Below are positions 22,551-33,178 of a stretch of DNA of 64,000 bases, in pieces. Under the pieces are notes generated by a model, which saw nothing but the letters and a program-made list of their open reading frames with translations, searched no databases and had not been told where the DNA came from. The DNA comes from Gracilaria gracilis. Lineage: Eukaryota > Rhodophyta > Florideophyceae > Gracilariales > Gracilariaceae. The translations under genes and the position numbers were made by a program. The DNA is taken from NCBI GenBank assembly GCA_030374805.1, contig JARGSG010000038.1:310001-374000 (forward strand). Direction: 5' to 3'. How positions within the stretch are numbered: position 1 is the first letter of the stretch; each line of letters begins with the position of its first letter.

Positions 22551-25478
22551 GGTGTGAATCTAGGACACAAGGAGGCGACAATGATGAAATGTCGCAACCT
22601 CGGGTGGCTTCCGTCTGCAGGTTCGATTTCTGTGGCATTTCTGGGGGAGTATGATATGAATGAAATAGTTAATGATGGGAGAATTGTTGTGCCCGTAACC
22701 ATCATAGACGGATATCACCGAATTCTTGTTCTACGAGACTTGCAAGGGGAAGGCGGGAAGTGGGTGGATATAGTCCGTTCTTTGGATGTTGTGCTGTGGG
22801 GAAGAAAGGATGGGAAGGCCATGACAATGAACGAGGTACTGGGATTCGGCAATCTTCTGAACGAGATGAGTTCGAATGTGCTCAAGATGTCGTTTGCAGA
22901 CAAAATTCATAGCACGGTATCTTTTGTGCAGAATGTCGTGGACGAGTCACATGTGGATGTAAAGAGCATTACTTCGAAGCAGTTAGCTGGTGCTTTGAAG
23001 AGAAGTGAGGCTATCGGAGACTACAGCATGCGTCACTTGACTGGTTACGCGACATTGGCTCTGAAGTTTGTGAAATGTGAGGGGCTTTTGGAGTTCTTTG
23101 AGAAGGTGTGTGAGGAGGGTCCAGCCCTGAAGGTGACGCATGTCTCGAGTGACCTCCTGATGGGTCTCACCGATGGGCAGTTTCGATTTGTCGTACGTTG
23201 CTTGCAATGGCATGTGGAACTGTGGTTGTCTTCTTCTACGAGAACCGGTCGTTTTGAAGACATGAGGAAGCAATTCTTTCAATGTGCCATAGGTATGTAC
23301 AACCTATGTAATGTCACTGGGAAGAAGAAGAAGATTAGTGTTGAACAAGTATTGCAGACGGTATTCAACTTAGGAGGAAGAAATGTGTCTGTGATGGAAT
23401 ATCTGGGTATGCGGACAGCAAAAATGGAACATGGCGGTGCCAGACGTTCATGGGACGGGATGGCGTCTAGAAGGGTGAAGACCGCCGGTAACAAGCTTCA
23501 AGAAGATTTCAAAGTATCACTTCAAACTTCAGAGGAGGTGAAGGAGATGGGGGAGGAGGTGGTTGAAGTCGTGGGTGTAGATGATGTTACGTCAACAGCA
23601 GCACCTCAGGAGGCAGAAGAAGCTCCCATGTTGTTGGAAGCTCCCATGCAGGGGAAAGACCCTGAAGCAGAGCCATCAGGGTTGAGGCGGAGCACACGGA
23701 AAAAGATTGCTCCGGGCCGGCTCAAAGAGGATTGGGGTAACAAGGCTGGGAGCAAGAAGAAGAAGAAGAAGAGCAGGTTAACTGATCTTACTGACTATGA
23801 GGATGAGGTATAAATCCAACCTGCACCGAAGATAATGAAGAAAGGCACCGTGAAGACCCCTTCTGGAGATATACCAATAGAGGTTGTTACTTTATTCAGG
23901 AATATGACGAAGCCGGCATTGAAAAAGTTCTTCAAAAAACAGAGAATAAATTTGGTGTCGTCGAGCGAGGATGAAAGTGGTCGCAGTGAGAACGATAGTA
24001 GGTTCGTTCAGGACGAGGAAGAAGGGGTGGAGGAAAAAACGATGGGTGGATTTGAAGATAAGAATCCCGAGAAACCACCAAAAGGGATGAATAAGACAGG
24101 TGAGTGGGCTGTTGGATCGGATATGTCATGGACGAGTCTGGTGAATGCGCTACCGAGGGAGTGGCCAGGAGGGAAGAATGTAGTGAAACATCAGCACCCG
24201 TGGATGGAGATGATTCATTTGCGAAAGTAGCACAGGGCGGGGTGTTTGGGGGTGGATTTGAGAGCGGTTCATCACGCGGTGTACTGGCATGCCGCCCAGG
24301 ATGTGCACAAGGAGGTGGGTAGTGCGAAAGAACCAGTCCTTGGGGTGAAGCTTCCGTTGAAGGGAAAGCCGAGAGGGGAGGAAGAAGCTCTATGGATGGC
24401 GGCGATGGAGAGGGATGACCTCGCTCCAGAGCACTTTGCGACCAAGAGATTGGAATTGATGGAGAGGGGTTTCTGTGTTTTGGAACACTTCGGAACTGAC
24501 AAATGTATTTCAGAGGAGGCGAAGAAGAGGGGCGTGGTGGTGGATGAAGATGTGACGGAAGGGTTGCTGGAGTTTTTTGAGAAAGACTTCAAGGAGCAAC
24601 CAGACTTGACGTTTAAAGAGAACCGAACGAAATAGAATCCCATCATCAACGCGGGGGAAGTAAAGGATGCTGGGGACAGGATGCAAAGATTTGGACACTA
24701 TAATACGACCAAGAAGGGGATTGTTGATTGCATGGAATCTGATGAGAAGAATGTGATGATGGTGAGAAAGCGGGCGTTGTTGAATGCGAGGTTTGGGCAA
24801 ATTGCATCGTCTCTTCGCCTTTGTAACAACAGCAAGGCGAAGAAAAGGATGTATGCGCCGCAGACCGGAAGGCGTGTGTTGTGTACGGGGGAGGGATGCC
24901 CAAGGTAGGTGTTACACACTGATTTTCGAGCGTTGACGAATGTGGAGAAGGATAAGGGAGATATTCCGGGGTTCTTCGTGATGTCCTCTGGGGGGAGTTC
25001 ATTTATGATATGGGTTTGTGAGAGGTCTCACAATATGTATGTGACGGATGACAAGAGTTTGAGGAGGTTATCACGTACAATGGTTGTGAAGAAGTTCAGG
25101 GTTCCGCCTTACTCTGTGTTTATTGGGAGAGGGGATGTGTTTCATGCGAGAGCTGGGTACATGGATGCGTTGGTGAAAGAGAATTGCCTGAGGTATCACA
25201 TGTATTTTGTACCTGAAGGATACAAGCTCCCTGACGCGGTGCACAGGGGGCCAGCGTTTCGGCCAAAGTTTGTAGGTGAGGACTTTGGGCTAGGAGAAGA
25301 CCCAAACGACCAGCTGGACGATGATGAAGGTTTGGAGGAAGAGAGTGAAATGGAAGATATAGAAGATGGAGAGGATGAGTACGAAGAGGAAGATGAAGAG
25401 ATGTCAGGTGGCTTTGCTGAGAATACAGATGGGGATTACGAGGAAGGACAGATGATAATGGATGACGACGATGAGTAG
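22551..25478 (+). pseudogene. ParB-like and Fe(II)/2OG-oxygenase-like fusion, 5'-truncated (copy A gene 4)
   Basis: Sequence homologous to the gene starts right after palindrome 3, so about 300 N-terminal codons present in copy B are missing. A ParB/sulfiredoxin-like block follows (VVPVTIIDGYHRILVLRDL, with the DGYHR motif), then a long helical region, a basic RRSTRKKIAPGR segment, and a C-terminal oxygenase-like domain: LHTDF (HxD iron ligands), VPPYSVFIGRGDVFHARAGY (distal His) and LRYHMYFV (Arg for 2-oxoglutarate). The last 60 residues are very acidic. Copy A has several in-frame stops, including TAA 23811-23813 and a stop just before LHTDF. Likely nuclear; a base- or protein-oxidising role is inference. 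Confidence 0.62.
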
Positions 25479-25641
25479 GTATAATGTAGCACTTATACTG
25501 TTGTGTTTGTTTGTGATAGAGACTTGACATAAAAAATGAACAGGTGATTTGTTTAAGCGGCAACTTAAAAAGAATCGGAGAACAAGAAGGGGTTTTGTGT
25601 GTAGTTGTAACGAGTACGAGGTTTATCATTTCTTCTAGTTA

Positions 25642-26472
25642 CTAAAGAATGTGATGTCTAAGAGTATTGACATAGTTGGTGTGGAAAGGGTCAGGGTCCT
25701 GCCTTCCGGCTAGTTTTTCGTCTGCAGAGATGAGATAGAAGTAAGAATTTATGGATTCATACTCCGGGAAAGAGGCTGGGAAGGAAGTAAGGGTGCTGCC
25801 ATATTCCAGAAGTGATTCCATTGTAGAAGGGATATTGAAGGAGAGACCTGTGTTGAAGGTGTCTATCCGTAGAAGCTCCTTCATTATAGTTGAGAAAACA
25901 GTTTTGTACTTGGTAGCCACTTCATACATGGTAACGAATCCAAATGAAGAACCGACGAGATTGAAGGAAGAGATCCAAACGAGCTTTTGATAGTAAGACT
26001 TGGAAAAGGTGTTTTCGTCGACGATACTGCAAGTGAGACCTGCGGTCCAGAGGCGTTCAGCTATTGCCAGAGCCCACTTTCCGGTGGCTGTGCTTAGACC
26101 ATTGGGAGAGAGAGGCGTGACACCATCTTGTGGAGAGGCGCCGACAGTGGGAACGGCGATGTAAAGAGCGGCTCGTGTGCAGTGCTCAATTCCGTGTTGG
26201 TAAAGGATGGGAAGAATGTGACCATTCTGGATGAAGACCAAGTCATCTGCTCGTGGTGCTGGACAAGATGGAATTACGTTTTCGATAAGGTCGTTCCTGC
26301 CCCAGAAGAAGATTGGACCTTGGGGAAGGCACTCTGCGGAAATGAAGTATTCGATGGAGAGAAAGCTGTCTCGAGGGGAACCATTGTTGTAAATCATGGT
26401 GCCAATACGGCCTCTACCTACGATAACAGCTGGGATGATTGTAGAACGGAGGGAAGATGAATGGGAGCTCAT
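25642..26472 (-). CDS. Ketopantoate-reductase-like Rossmann protein (copy A gene 5)
   Basis: An intact 276-codon frame starts with MSSHSSSLRS. It has VGRGRIGTM, a dinucleotide-binding glycine motif, then RADDLVFIQNGH, like the DD.VFIQNG block of ketopantoate reductase (ApbA/PanE) relatives, then CTRAALYIAVPTV, NGLSTATGKWALAIAERL and LVWISSFNLVGSSFG. Family members of this shape use NAD(P)H to reduce a 2-keto acid; length is a little below the usual 300. It converges on gene 4 and its frame is intact in both copies, roughly 85-88% identical by eye. Why a transposon should carry it is not clear; it may serve in redox sensing or have been captured as cargo. Substrate unknown. Confidence 0.6.
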   Translation of the reverse strand: MSSHSSSLRSTIIPAVIVGRGRIGTMIYNNGSPRDSFLSIEYFISAECLPQGPIFFWGRNDLIENVIPSCPAPRADDLVFIQNGHILPILYQHGIEHCTRAALYIAVPTVGASPQDGVTPLSPNGLSTATGKWALAIAERLWTAGLTCSIVDENTFSKSYYQKLVWISSFNLVGSSFGFVTMYEVATKYKTVFSTIMKELLRIDTFNTGLSFNIPSTMESLLEYGSTLTSFPASFPEYESINSYFYLISADEKLAGRQDPDPFHTNYVNTLRHHIL

Positions 26473-27040
26473 TGCGATGAGTTTCTTTGATTGAAGGTAT
26501 GGGCTGTTGGAAGGTGTCGGGTGTTGGTAGCTGTGAATGGAAAGTGGTCTACATTCTAAGGAGTAGGGAAAGCTCTAAGGACACGACTGGGCTATTGTTT
26601 TGGTAATGGAAAAAAGTGTTCCAGGGGATAAGGGGATTTGTATGATTCGGTTATGGAAAGAAATGGGCAGCAGGGCTGGAGAGGAGGTAGGGTCGAAAAG
26701 TGTGGTTATGAGAAGGTATGTAGTGAAATAAAGCATATAAAGTAAGAGTTTATGGTACCGTTGGTACTTGAGAGGTGGTGCATCAGGGGTTTCATTGGGA
26801 TATGGTATGGACCGAGGTTGGGAAAATGTGGAGATTTCTAGGGAAAAAATGGAAATTGTGTGGAATGGCGGGAAATAGGAGTGGATGTGAATGGGGTACA
26901 AAAGGTTGTGCAGCGCAAGTGGGTGTGTGGCCGACAGTGCCACGGGTGTGCGGAGTGGGGGGGAGTGCTGCAACTGTTGGGTTCATCTCGCTTTTTCTTA
27001 TCTATCTTCGTTACCGTGAACCGCCGTTTGTTTCTGCGAT

Positions 27041-27992
27041 GTCGAATGGGTACGTCGAGGACGAGAAGCTAGTGGCTCTGCTTCACCGTACGGAGGTACC
27101 AGAGACGCCACCGGGAAGGAAGGAGGAGGGTGGGGACAAGGTTTGCATGGGGGAGAAGGAGGGAAGTGGGGATGGAGAGGGAGGTGGGGGTGGAGGGGGT
27201 GGAGGGGATGGGGGACCGGAGAGGAGGTTTACGGCGGAGATGGAGGGACGGTTGAGGAGGCTTGGAGGGGATCTGAAGGAGCACTTGGACGACTGGCTTT
27301 CTGAGATGGTTGGTGAGATGGGATGGGTGGTGCTGAGTGTGTCGGAGATTGGGGTGCCAATGGATTTGATTTCGACGATTCGGAAAAGGATGAAGTTGGC
27401 TGGAATGAGGACTGGAAGGCATGTGAGTGGGGTTGTAGAGTGCGTTGGGAGGGAGCTGGTGACGCTGAGAAGGGAGAATATGGAGCTGAGGGGTCGTGTG
27501 GAGGTGTTGGAGGCGCAAGTGGGACACGCGGAGAAGGCGTGCCATTTGTTGTTGGAGGTGAAGGAACTGGTGAGGGAAGGAGGCTTTGGGAGGGAGGCGG
27601 GAAGGGAGAAAGGGTCACCGGTGACGCCTGGCTCTCGTGATGGACGTGGGTGTTTGAGGCGAAGGAGCGGAGAAGGGGATGGAGGGGAGGTTGGGGGAGT
27701 TCGGCTGAGGAAGAGGCGAAAGGGTGGGGTGATGGTGAACGAGGATGGGGAGGTGTGTGTGCCCCGGCAGCTGCCGGGTGGAGCGCGACTAGTTGGGTTT
27801 GGTAGTGCGGCGGCGGCTGTTCGAACGGCGGAGCGCATACTGGAGGAGCAGGAGGAGAAGAGGCTGGGAGGGGTTGGAAGCCAGTTTGGGGCTAGGAGGG
27901 TGTACGAGAATGGAGAGAGTGTTCCGTTGGAGTTCTTCAACTTGACATTTAGGGAAACTGAGACTCAGGATCCGAATGCAGGGTTAGAATAA
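27041..27992 (+). CDS. Coiled-coil protein with Gly-rich linker (copy A gene 6)
   Basis: Start chosen at ATG 27041 (MSNGYVEDEKLV), which is also conserved in copy B; the longer upstream frame is not supported. The protein has a Gly-rich low-complexity linker near residues 40-60, helical segments (FTAEMEGRLRRLGGDLKEHL), and a clear coiled coil (LVTLRRENMELRGRVEVLE). A basic RLRKRRKGG block follows, then a conserved tail with GSAAAAVRTAERILEEQEEKR. No known family. A diverged third copy lies at the right window edge. A role in oligomerisation or end-binding for the transposase is a guess. The frame is open and the gene looks intact. Confidence 0.55.
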
Positions 27993-28069
27993 GGGAGCGC
28001 CGGTGGTGGGTTCGTAATTTTTTAGAGTGTTTTTGACGAGTGCGGGGAATGTAAAGTTACGAGCGGTGG

Positions 28070-28260
28070 CAGAAGAACTGCAAACTAGCATTCAACTCCA
28101 GTAAGTGAAGTTTGAACTGCACTGAACGGAAATGTTATTTCCAAAAAAAATTTTTTGCCTTGCCAACTAGCGCAAACTGCAAAAATGCTAGTTTTTTTGG
28201 ACTTTTATTTTCACAACTAGCGATCTAGCATACTAAACTAGCATTCCGAGAACACCCACT
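28070..28260. repeat. Right terminal and subterminal repeats of copy A
   Basis: Four or more copies of the core ACTAGC (or complement) occur here (about 28083-28090, 28168, 28189, 28217, 28237-28243), ending in the terminal repeat AAACTAGCATTCCGA. This matches the left end of copy B in reverse orientation. Confidence 0.65.
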
Positions 28261-28940
28261 TCCTGTACTGGAATTTAAACATGCATGTTTCAATTAAGCT
28301 ACTACCTATTCTTGTACACTTATATCGCTGCGTGACAAAGTGGAGTAAATCTTACACACATGAGAATTTCGCAGCTCCCAACACGTGGTGGCTTACCGTG
28401 CTCCTTTCGTGTCATAAGTTGCACACTTCTACACACACTTTCAACATCTTTACACTGGAACAGGACGTTGTTCTGAGCTACTCGCAAAACAGAACTCTTT
28501 TTTCTCCTCCAGATTTTCCTAAATGTTTGATATTGTTGCATACTTTGTAAGATACGTAGTGATACAACTGGAGTACGTAATCGTTTTAGCTTCATGTCTT
28601 CAATTCCAAAAAATAAGCACTAAAAAAGGCGTAGAAAGGCGTTTTTTTCGACTTGTTTTGCGTATGTAGGCCTCTTATTTCTTTGATTTACTGCTTTCCA
28701 TTTATAGGAAAACAGGGTACTCCGGTATTAAATTATTTTTTTACTAAAGTACGCAAGGGAAGATGAAGCTTGAGAAGATTCGATAAAGTTAGAGGCGTTC
28801 CAATTTTTAGTGTAACGGAAAAAGGAACATGTTGCACTGTTTGAAACTCTCCTGGAGAAGATTTGCATTCTGCATGCACTACAGCTATTGAGACTGCAAG
28901 ACTTACATGTACAATTTCTAACGCTTACAGTGGCGCAGTG
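28261..28940. other. No gene seen between copy A and the second Gypsy element
   Basis: AT-rich spacer; short frames only. It ends at the 5' LTR of the next element. Confidence 0.45.
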
Positions 28941-29335
28941 CGTTATGATTCTGTAGGGACCATGTCCCAAATTATTATGTTTATGTACTGTTGGAATTTA
29001 GTCGTAGAAGTTTGCGTGGAATGCATTGGTGGAATCATTGTTGCATTTTATTTTCGGACTATAATAGTGGAAGTATTTATCTAACTACGGTGCTTCTACT
29101 TTTATTTAGTAAAGTCTATATAAACTGTCTTGGCGGAGCTCTTCACTCTCTCCCGTCTTCCCGCTCCAAGCGCAGAGCGGGAAACAGAGCGCAGAAGTGC
29201 CTTCCCCAACAAAAGCGTTCTTTTCAAAAAGTAATAAAATAAGTAATATTTTATTGAAAAACTTTAGCTTTGCAGAAAACTTTAAATAGTAAGCAAAAAA
29301 GCCTAAACTTTCTTAAAACAATCTGAATTGCTACA
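28941..29335 (+). repeat. 5' LTR of the second Gypsy fossil
   Basis: Matches 50825-51216 along its whole length, from TTATGATTCTGTAGGGACC to the common end ATTGCTACA. It contains a TATATAAA-like box near 29117-29124. Confidence 0.88.
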
Positions 29336-30356
29336 AATTTGTAGCATCGCTTTGCACTACTAACATTTTACAGTGAATACCCTTGCTGACTGTAAATCTG
29401 GCAACGTTGCCAGCAGTCACAAATCTGTTCACGTGGACACCCAGAAAGAAAAAACGGCCAATAAGAACGTGCCAAGTGGATCACGACAATCGCCAGATCG
29501 TACAAAGAAGGGCCCTCTTGGGGAAACCAATCAGAAGTCGCCACGTCCGCACGGCGACACTAATCACATGCCGACAAGTGGAGATTAGACTCCTGTGGTT
29601 GAGACAATATCTTATCATTCTGCTTCTGCCAATCAGTAACCGGCAGCGGTGAGCTCTAAACCGTCGCTGTTTACGTTTACAGGTGGCAGGATCACAAAGC
29701 CGAAGTTTCATAAGCTGACGAGGTCTATCAGGCAACCGAAGTTATCGAAGAATCAGACCGGTTACTTACCAACTGACGAGGATACTTACTATCGCTGACG
29801 ACCCGGCATATATCGCCCGGTAACCCTGGAAGTAACCGACTTAACACGATACTTAGGGCTGTAAACCAGGCACAAGCTGAATGTAAGCCGATTGGACGTG
29901 TTGGCCTCTCCCGTGACACTGTGACGCCCGGTGCGCGTGATCTTTGTCGCGACTGTCACCGTCACAAGGCACCCACTGTGTCGTGGACAGATCACAACTG
30001 TTCGGCCATTCATATTCGTTCACTAGTCAACCAATCAGGCTTTGGCGCCGCTAGCCACCTGATACTCGTGGAAACCGTGGACTAGTTGAGGGTTCCTTGC
30101 CACCTGTGCGACCTGTGGTGTAAGGATCCATTGGTTTACTGTCATCACCTCCTTACAGAGGACCATCAGCTTCGTGTAAGCGCTTACCGCGAGTACGCAA
30201 GCGTGGCCACGTTGCCCAACGGTGATCCAATTACTCGTGTCAAACGAACTCCAAAAGAGTCAATTGATACGATTAGCCAAGTAACTAATTACTTTAAAGC
30301 CAAACATTAAATAACGAACACTATTTTAATTTGAATTTGAATTAAATTGTTTAAAA
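29336..30356 (+). other. Leader between 5' LTR and gag
   Basis: About 1 kb of leader before gag, with no long frame except the zinc-finger ORF at 30086. I did not recognise a primer-binding site. Confidence 0.4.
30086..30310 (+). CDS. Small zinc-finger ORF in the Gypsy leader
   Basis: A 74-codon frame without an ATG at its start. It holds a C-x2-C-x12-H-x5-H pattern (CHLCDLWCKDPLVY...HHLLTEDH), the spacing of U1/matrin-type zinc fingers. Position before gag suggests a pre-gag ORF or a captured host fragment; whether it is made into protein is unknown. Confidence 0.35.
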   Translation: MRVPCHLCDLWCKDPLVYCHHLLTEDHQLRVSAYREYASVATLPNGDPITRVKRTPKESIDTISQVTNYFKAKH

Positions 30357-31223
30357 TGTCAAATCCTCCTCAAGCTTCATTCCAACAAAGCGTGGAAGCT
30401 ATGCAAGAGTGGCAGCAGCAAGTTGGACAATTACAAAAACCAAATAAATAATGCTGATCATGTGTTTATTAGTTACATGAATAACAACCCAAGTAATCAA
30501 GCCCTGAAAGTTGGGAAACCTGAAAAGTTCTTTGGTAAAAATGCTCGTAGCTGCATAAAAGGCATTGAGAACATATTTATTAGTATGACCAAGGAGCCTA
30601 CCGAAGGAAAAAAGATAAAGTATGCCGTCAGCTATATGACTGGTGACGCCTTACAATGGTGGGAGCTAGTCACAATAGAAGGGGACAATCTTAACTCCTT
30701 TGAAGAACTTAAAAACCAGTTACTGCAGTACTTCGAACCAGTAAACAGAGAGTTAACTGCGAGAAGAAGACTGTGTGATCTAAAACAACTCGGTAAATTT
30801 AGTACTGTGCGATCCTATAACCAAGAATTCACAAGATGGTAATTACAAATTCCTACCATGACTCAAGCGGGACAAATGTTTCACTATAGTCAGGGTCTCA
30901 AAGCCAGAATCCGAGTAGAGGTGGGAAGAGCTGAACCATCTAATGTACAAGACGCAATGAAAATTGCGGATAAGCTGGACAATATATTCCGAAGCGATAC
31001 TTGGGGTTTTCATCGCTCAAGAAGTAGCAATTCCAATAGTAATCATGGGCCTACTCCTATGCAAATTGGAGCTATGAATATGACAAGAGCACCATATGTA
31101 AGTCCCGACGAGAAGAAACGTTGTTGGGATAACACATTATGCATTATATGCAAGAAGAGAGGTTGTTTTGCCAAGAACTATTACAATAATAGGTTCAATA
31201 GGGCTTACAATCCAAAACACTAA
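30357..31223 (+). pseudogene. Gypsy gag region (fossil)
   Basis: The capsid-type retrotransposon gag domain is visible (GDALQWWELV, FEELKNQLLQYFEP, and RRRLCDLKQL), followed by a zinc-knuckle-like CIICKKRGCFAKN. Part of the broken second Gypsy element. Confidence 0.75.
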
Positions 31224-31415
31224 ATAAGACGTTTGTTAATAATCCGTTAGCGCATCGATGTAATATAGAAAGTTAATTCAAAGCTAACAAAAAGGAAACA
31301 AAAAGTATAAAATAAAAAAACCATAAAGAAAGTATTAGAATATGTACTTTTCTCCCGTTTCGGCCGAAAAGATCTAAAAGATCACCTATGTTGGTGTTTA
31401 AAGGAAAATAGATAC

Positions 31416-31899
31416 TCAAGTACCACACGCATGCAATATCCTAGTGGAAAGTGGATGTGAAGAGATTGTTATCTCTAAAGAGTTTGAAGAAAAATTGAAT
31501 CTGCAAATAAATAAGTCTGAGTTACAAGCTGAATTATGAGATGGAACTCTTGTTCCAATGGGCATCAGTTCGAATGAACTTTGTCTAAGAATTGGCCAGC
31601 TATGTTTCAATATTAAACCATACATAGTGGATATGATTTCCTTTGACGTTATCCTAGGCAAGTCATGGTTATCAGATATAAATCCACTTATTGATTGGAA
31701 ATTGAACAAAATGCTAGTCAAGGTTGGAGAAGAACTCACTACTCTGGACGCAGAAACTGGTAGGTATGGCTCATCATCCCGGCCTACATTCCTACTTGCC
31801 AGTAAGCAATTCGTAAGACTTGTAAGAAAGAAAATAAAGATGGTAAACCATATAATTATTAAACCATATAGGGACAAAGTTGATCCCAAAAGTTTATAA
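31416..31899 (+). pseudogene. Gypsy protease region (fossil)
   Basis: The segment FDVILGKSWLSDINPLIDW is the conserved C-terminal part of the Ty3/Gypsy aspartic protease fold. Part of the broken second Gypsy element. Confidence 0.6.
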
Positions 31900-32004
31900 C
31901 AAAGTGAAGAAGTGGATATCCAATTACAAAAGTTATTAAGTGAGTATCAAGACGTTTTTCCTAATGCGTTACCAAGATGATTACCACCAGATCGAGAAGT
32001 AGAA

Positions 32005-32908
32005 ATGAGAATCGATCTGAAAGAAGGATCATGTCCTAAGATGGGACCAATCTATAAATTGTCTAAGGTAGAGCTAAGTGTAATGAAAAGACAGATAAAT
32101 GAACTCTTAGCTCATGGCTTCATCAGGCCTAGTATAAGTCTTTGGGGAAGCCCAGTATTATTCACGAAGAAAAAAGACGGAAGTCTTCGTATGTGCGTTG
32201 ACTACCGTGCACTAAATAAACAAAAAATTAAAAATCAAGTACCCCTACCACGAATTGATGAAGTATGGGACCAAGTAGGTGGTGCGAAGTACTTCTCTAC
32301 CCTTGATTTACGATCCGGATATAATCAAATAAAGGTCAGAGAAGTTGACCGAGAAAAAACTGCTTTTCATACAAGATACGGACAATTCGAATATCTAGTA
32401 ACACCCTTTGGACTCACTGCAGCCCCAGGAAGTTTTCAGATCTATATGAATATCTTATTCAGAGAATATTTGGATGAATGCGTACTTGTTTACTTTGACG
32501 ATATACTCGTTTATAGTAAAACGAAAGAAGAGCATCTAAAACACCTAAGAACAGTATTTGAAATATTAAAGAAGAATGAACTTTATGGGAAGTTATCCAA
32601 GTGTGAATTTGTGGAAAGTCCCATTGAATACTTGGGACACATTATAACTTCTGAAGGAATTAAAGTTAGTCCAAAGAAGACTGAAGCTAGCAGTAATAGG
32701 GAAATACCTTCCAATATAACAGAAGTTCAAAGCTTCCTTGGATTATGCAATTATTATAGAAGGTTCGTCAAGGACTTTTCAAAGATAGCTGCTCCACTTT
32801 CTGATCTTAGAAAGAAGAGTATTCCATTCCAATGGAAAGAAGAACAGCAGAATGCTTTTGACAATCATAAAATTGCATTAAGCAACACACCAATCTTAGG
32901 ATGTGCTG
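32005..32908 (+). pseudogene. Gypsy reverse transcriptase region (fossil)
   Basis: Contains MCVDYRALNKQ, STLDLRSGYNQIKV, TPFGLTAAPGSFQ, YFDDILVYSKT and SFLGLCNYYRRFVKDFS, the full set of Ty3/Gypsy reverse transcriptase blocks. The region ends where transposon copy B is inserted. Confidence 0.88.
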
Positions 32909-33090
32909 CGTCGGTGTTCTCGGAATGCTAGTTTAGTATGCTAGATTACTAGTTGTGAAAATAAAAGTCCGAAAAAACTAGCATTTTTGCAGTTTGCGCT
33001 AGTTGGCAAGGCAAAAAAAATTTTTTTTGGAAATTACGTTTCCGTTCAGTGCAGTTCAAACTTCACCTACTGGAGTTGAAGGCTAGTTTG
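32909..33090. repeat. Left terminal and subterminal repeats of copy B
   Basis: Terminal repeat followed by dense GCTAGTTT/AAACTAGC-type cores (about 32926, 32938, 32948, 32977, 32997, 33082). It corresponds to the right end of copy A. Confidence 0.65.
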
Positions 33091-33178
33091 CAGTTCCCCT
33101 GCCACCGCTCGTAACTTTACATTCACCACACTCGTCAAAAACACTCTAAAAAATTACGAACCCACCACTAGCGCTCCC

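Larger units (their letters stand above)
11688..28260 (+). mobile_element. Large cargo-bearing DNA transposon, copy A (about 16.6 kb)
   Basis: The limits come from comparison with the inverted copy at 32909-48349. Both copies begin and end with inverted repeats containing TCGGAATGCTAGTTT-like sequence (right end of A: AAACTAGCATTCCGA, then GAACACC). Inside are six genes in the order transposase (+), coiled-coil protein (-), methyltransferase-SET (-), palindrome cluster, ParB-oxygenase (+), ketopantoate-reductase-like (-), coiled-coil protein (+). The transposase has Tnp2/Plavaka/KDZ-like motifs. No capsid, polymerase B, integrase or envelope gene is present, so this is not a Polinton. Several genes carry stops or frameshifts, so this copy is probably not autonomous. 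A target-site duplication is not clear for this copy. Confidence 0.85.

Noticed and set aside
22072-22638. Frame across the palindrome cluster with repeated ALHRCTDEAPRH
   Set aside because: The repeated peptide is only the palindrome read as codons; it appears on both strands and has no domain.
11688-28260. Polinton/Maverick or giant-virus origin of the large element
   Set aside because: No polymerase B, retroviral-type integrase, packaging ATPase, protease or capsid gene is visible; the transposase type and short terminal repeats fit a DNA transposon.
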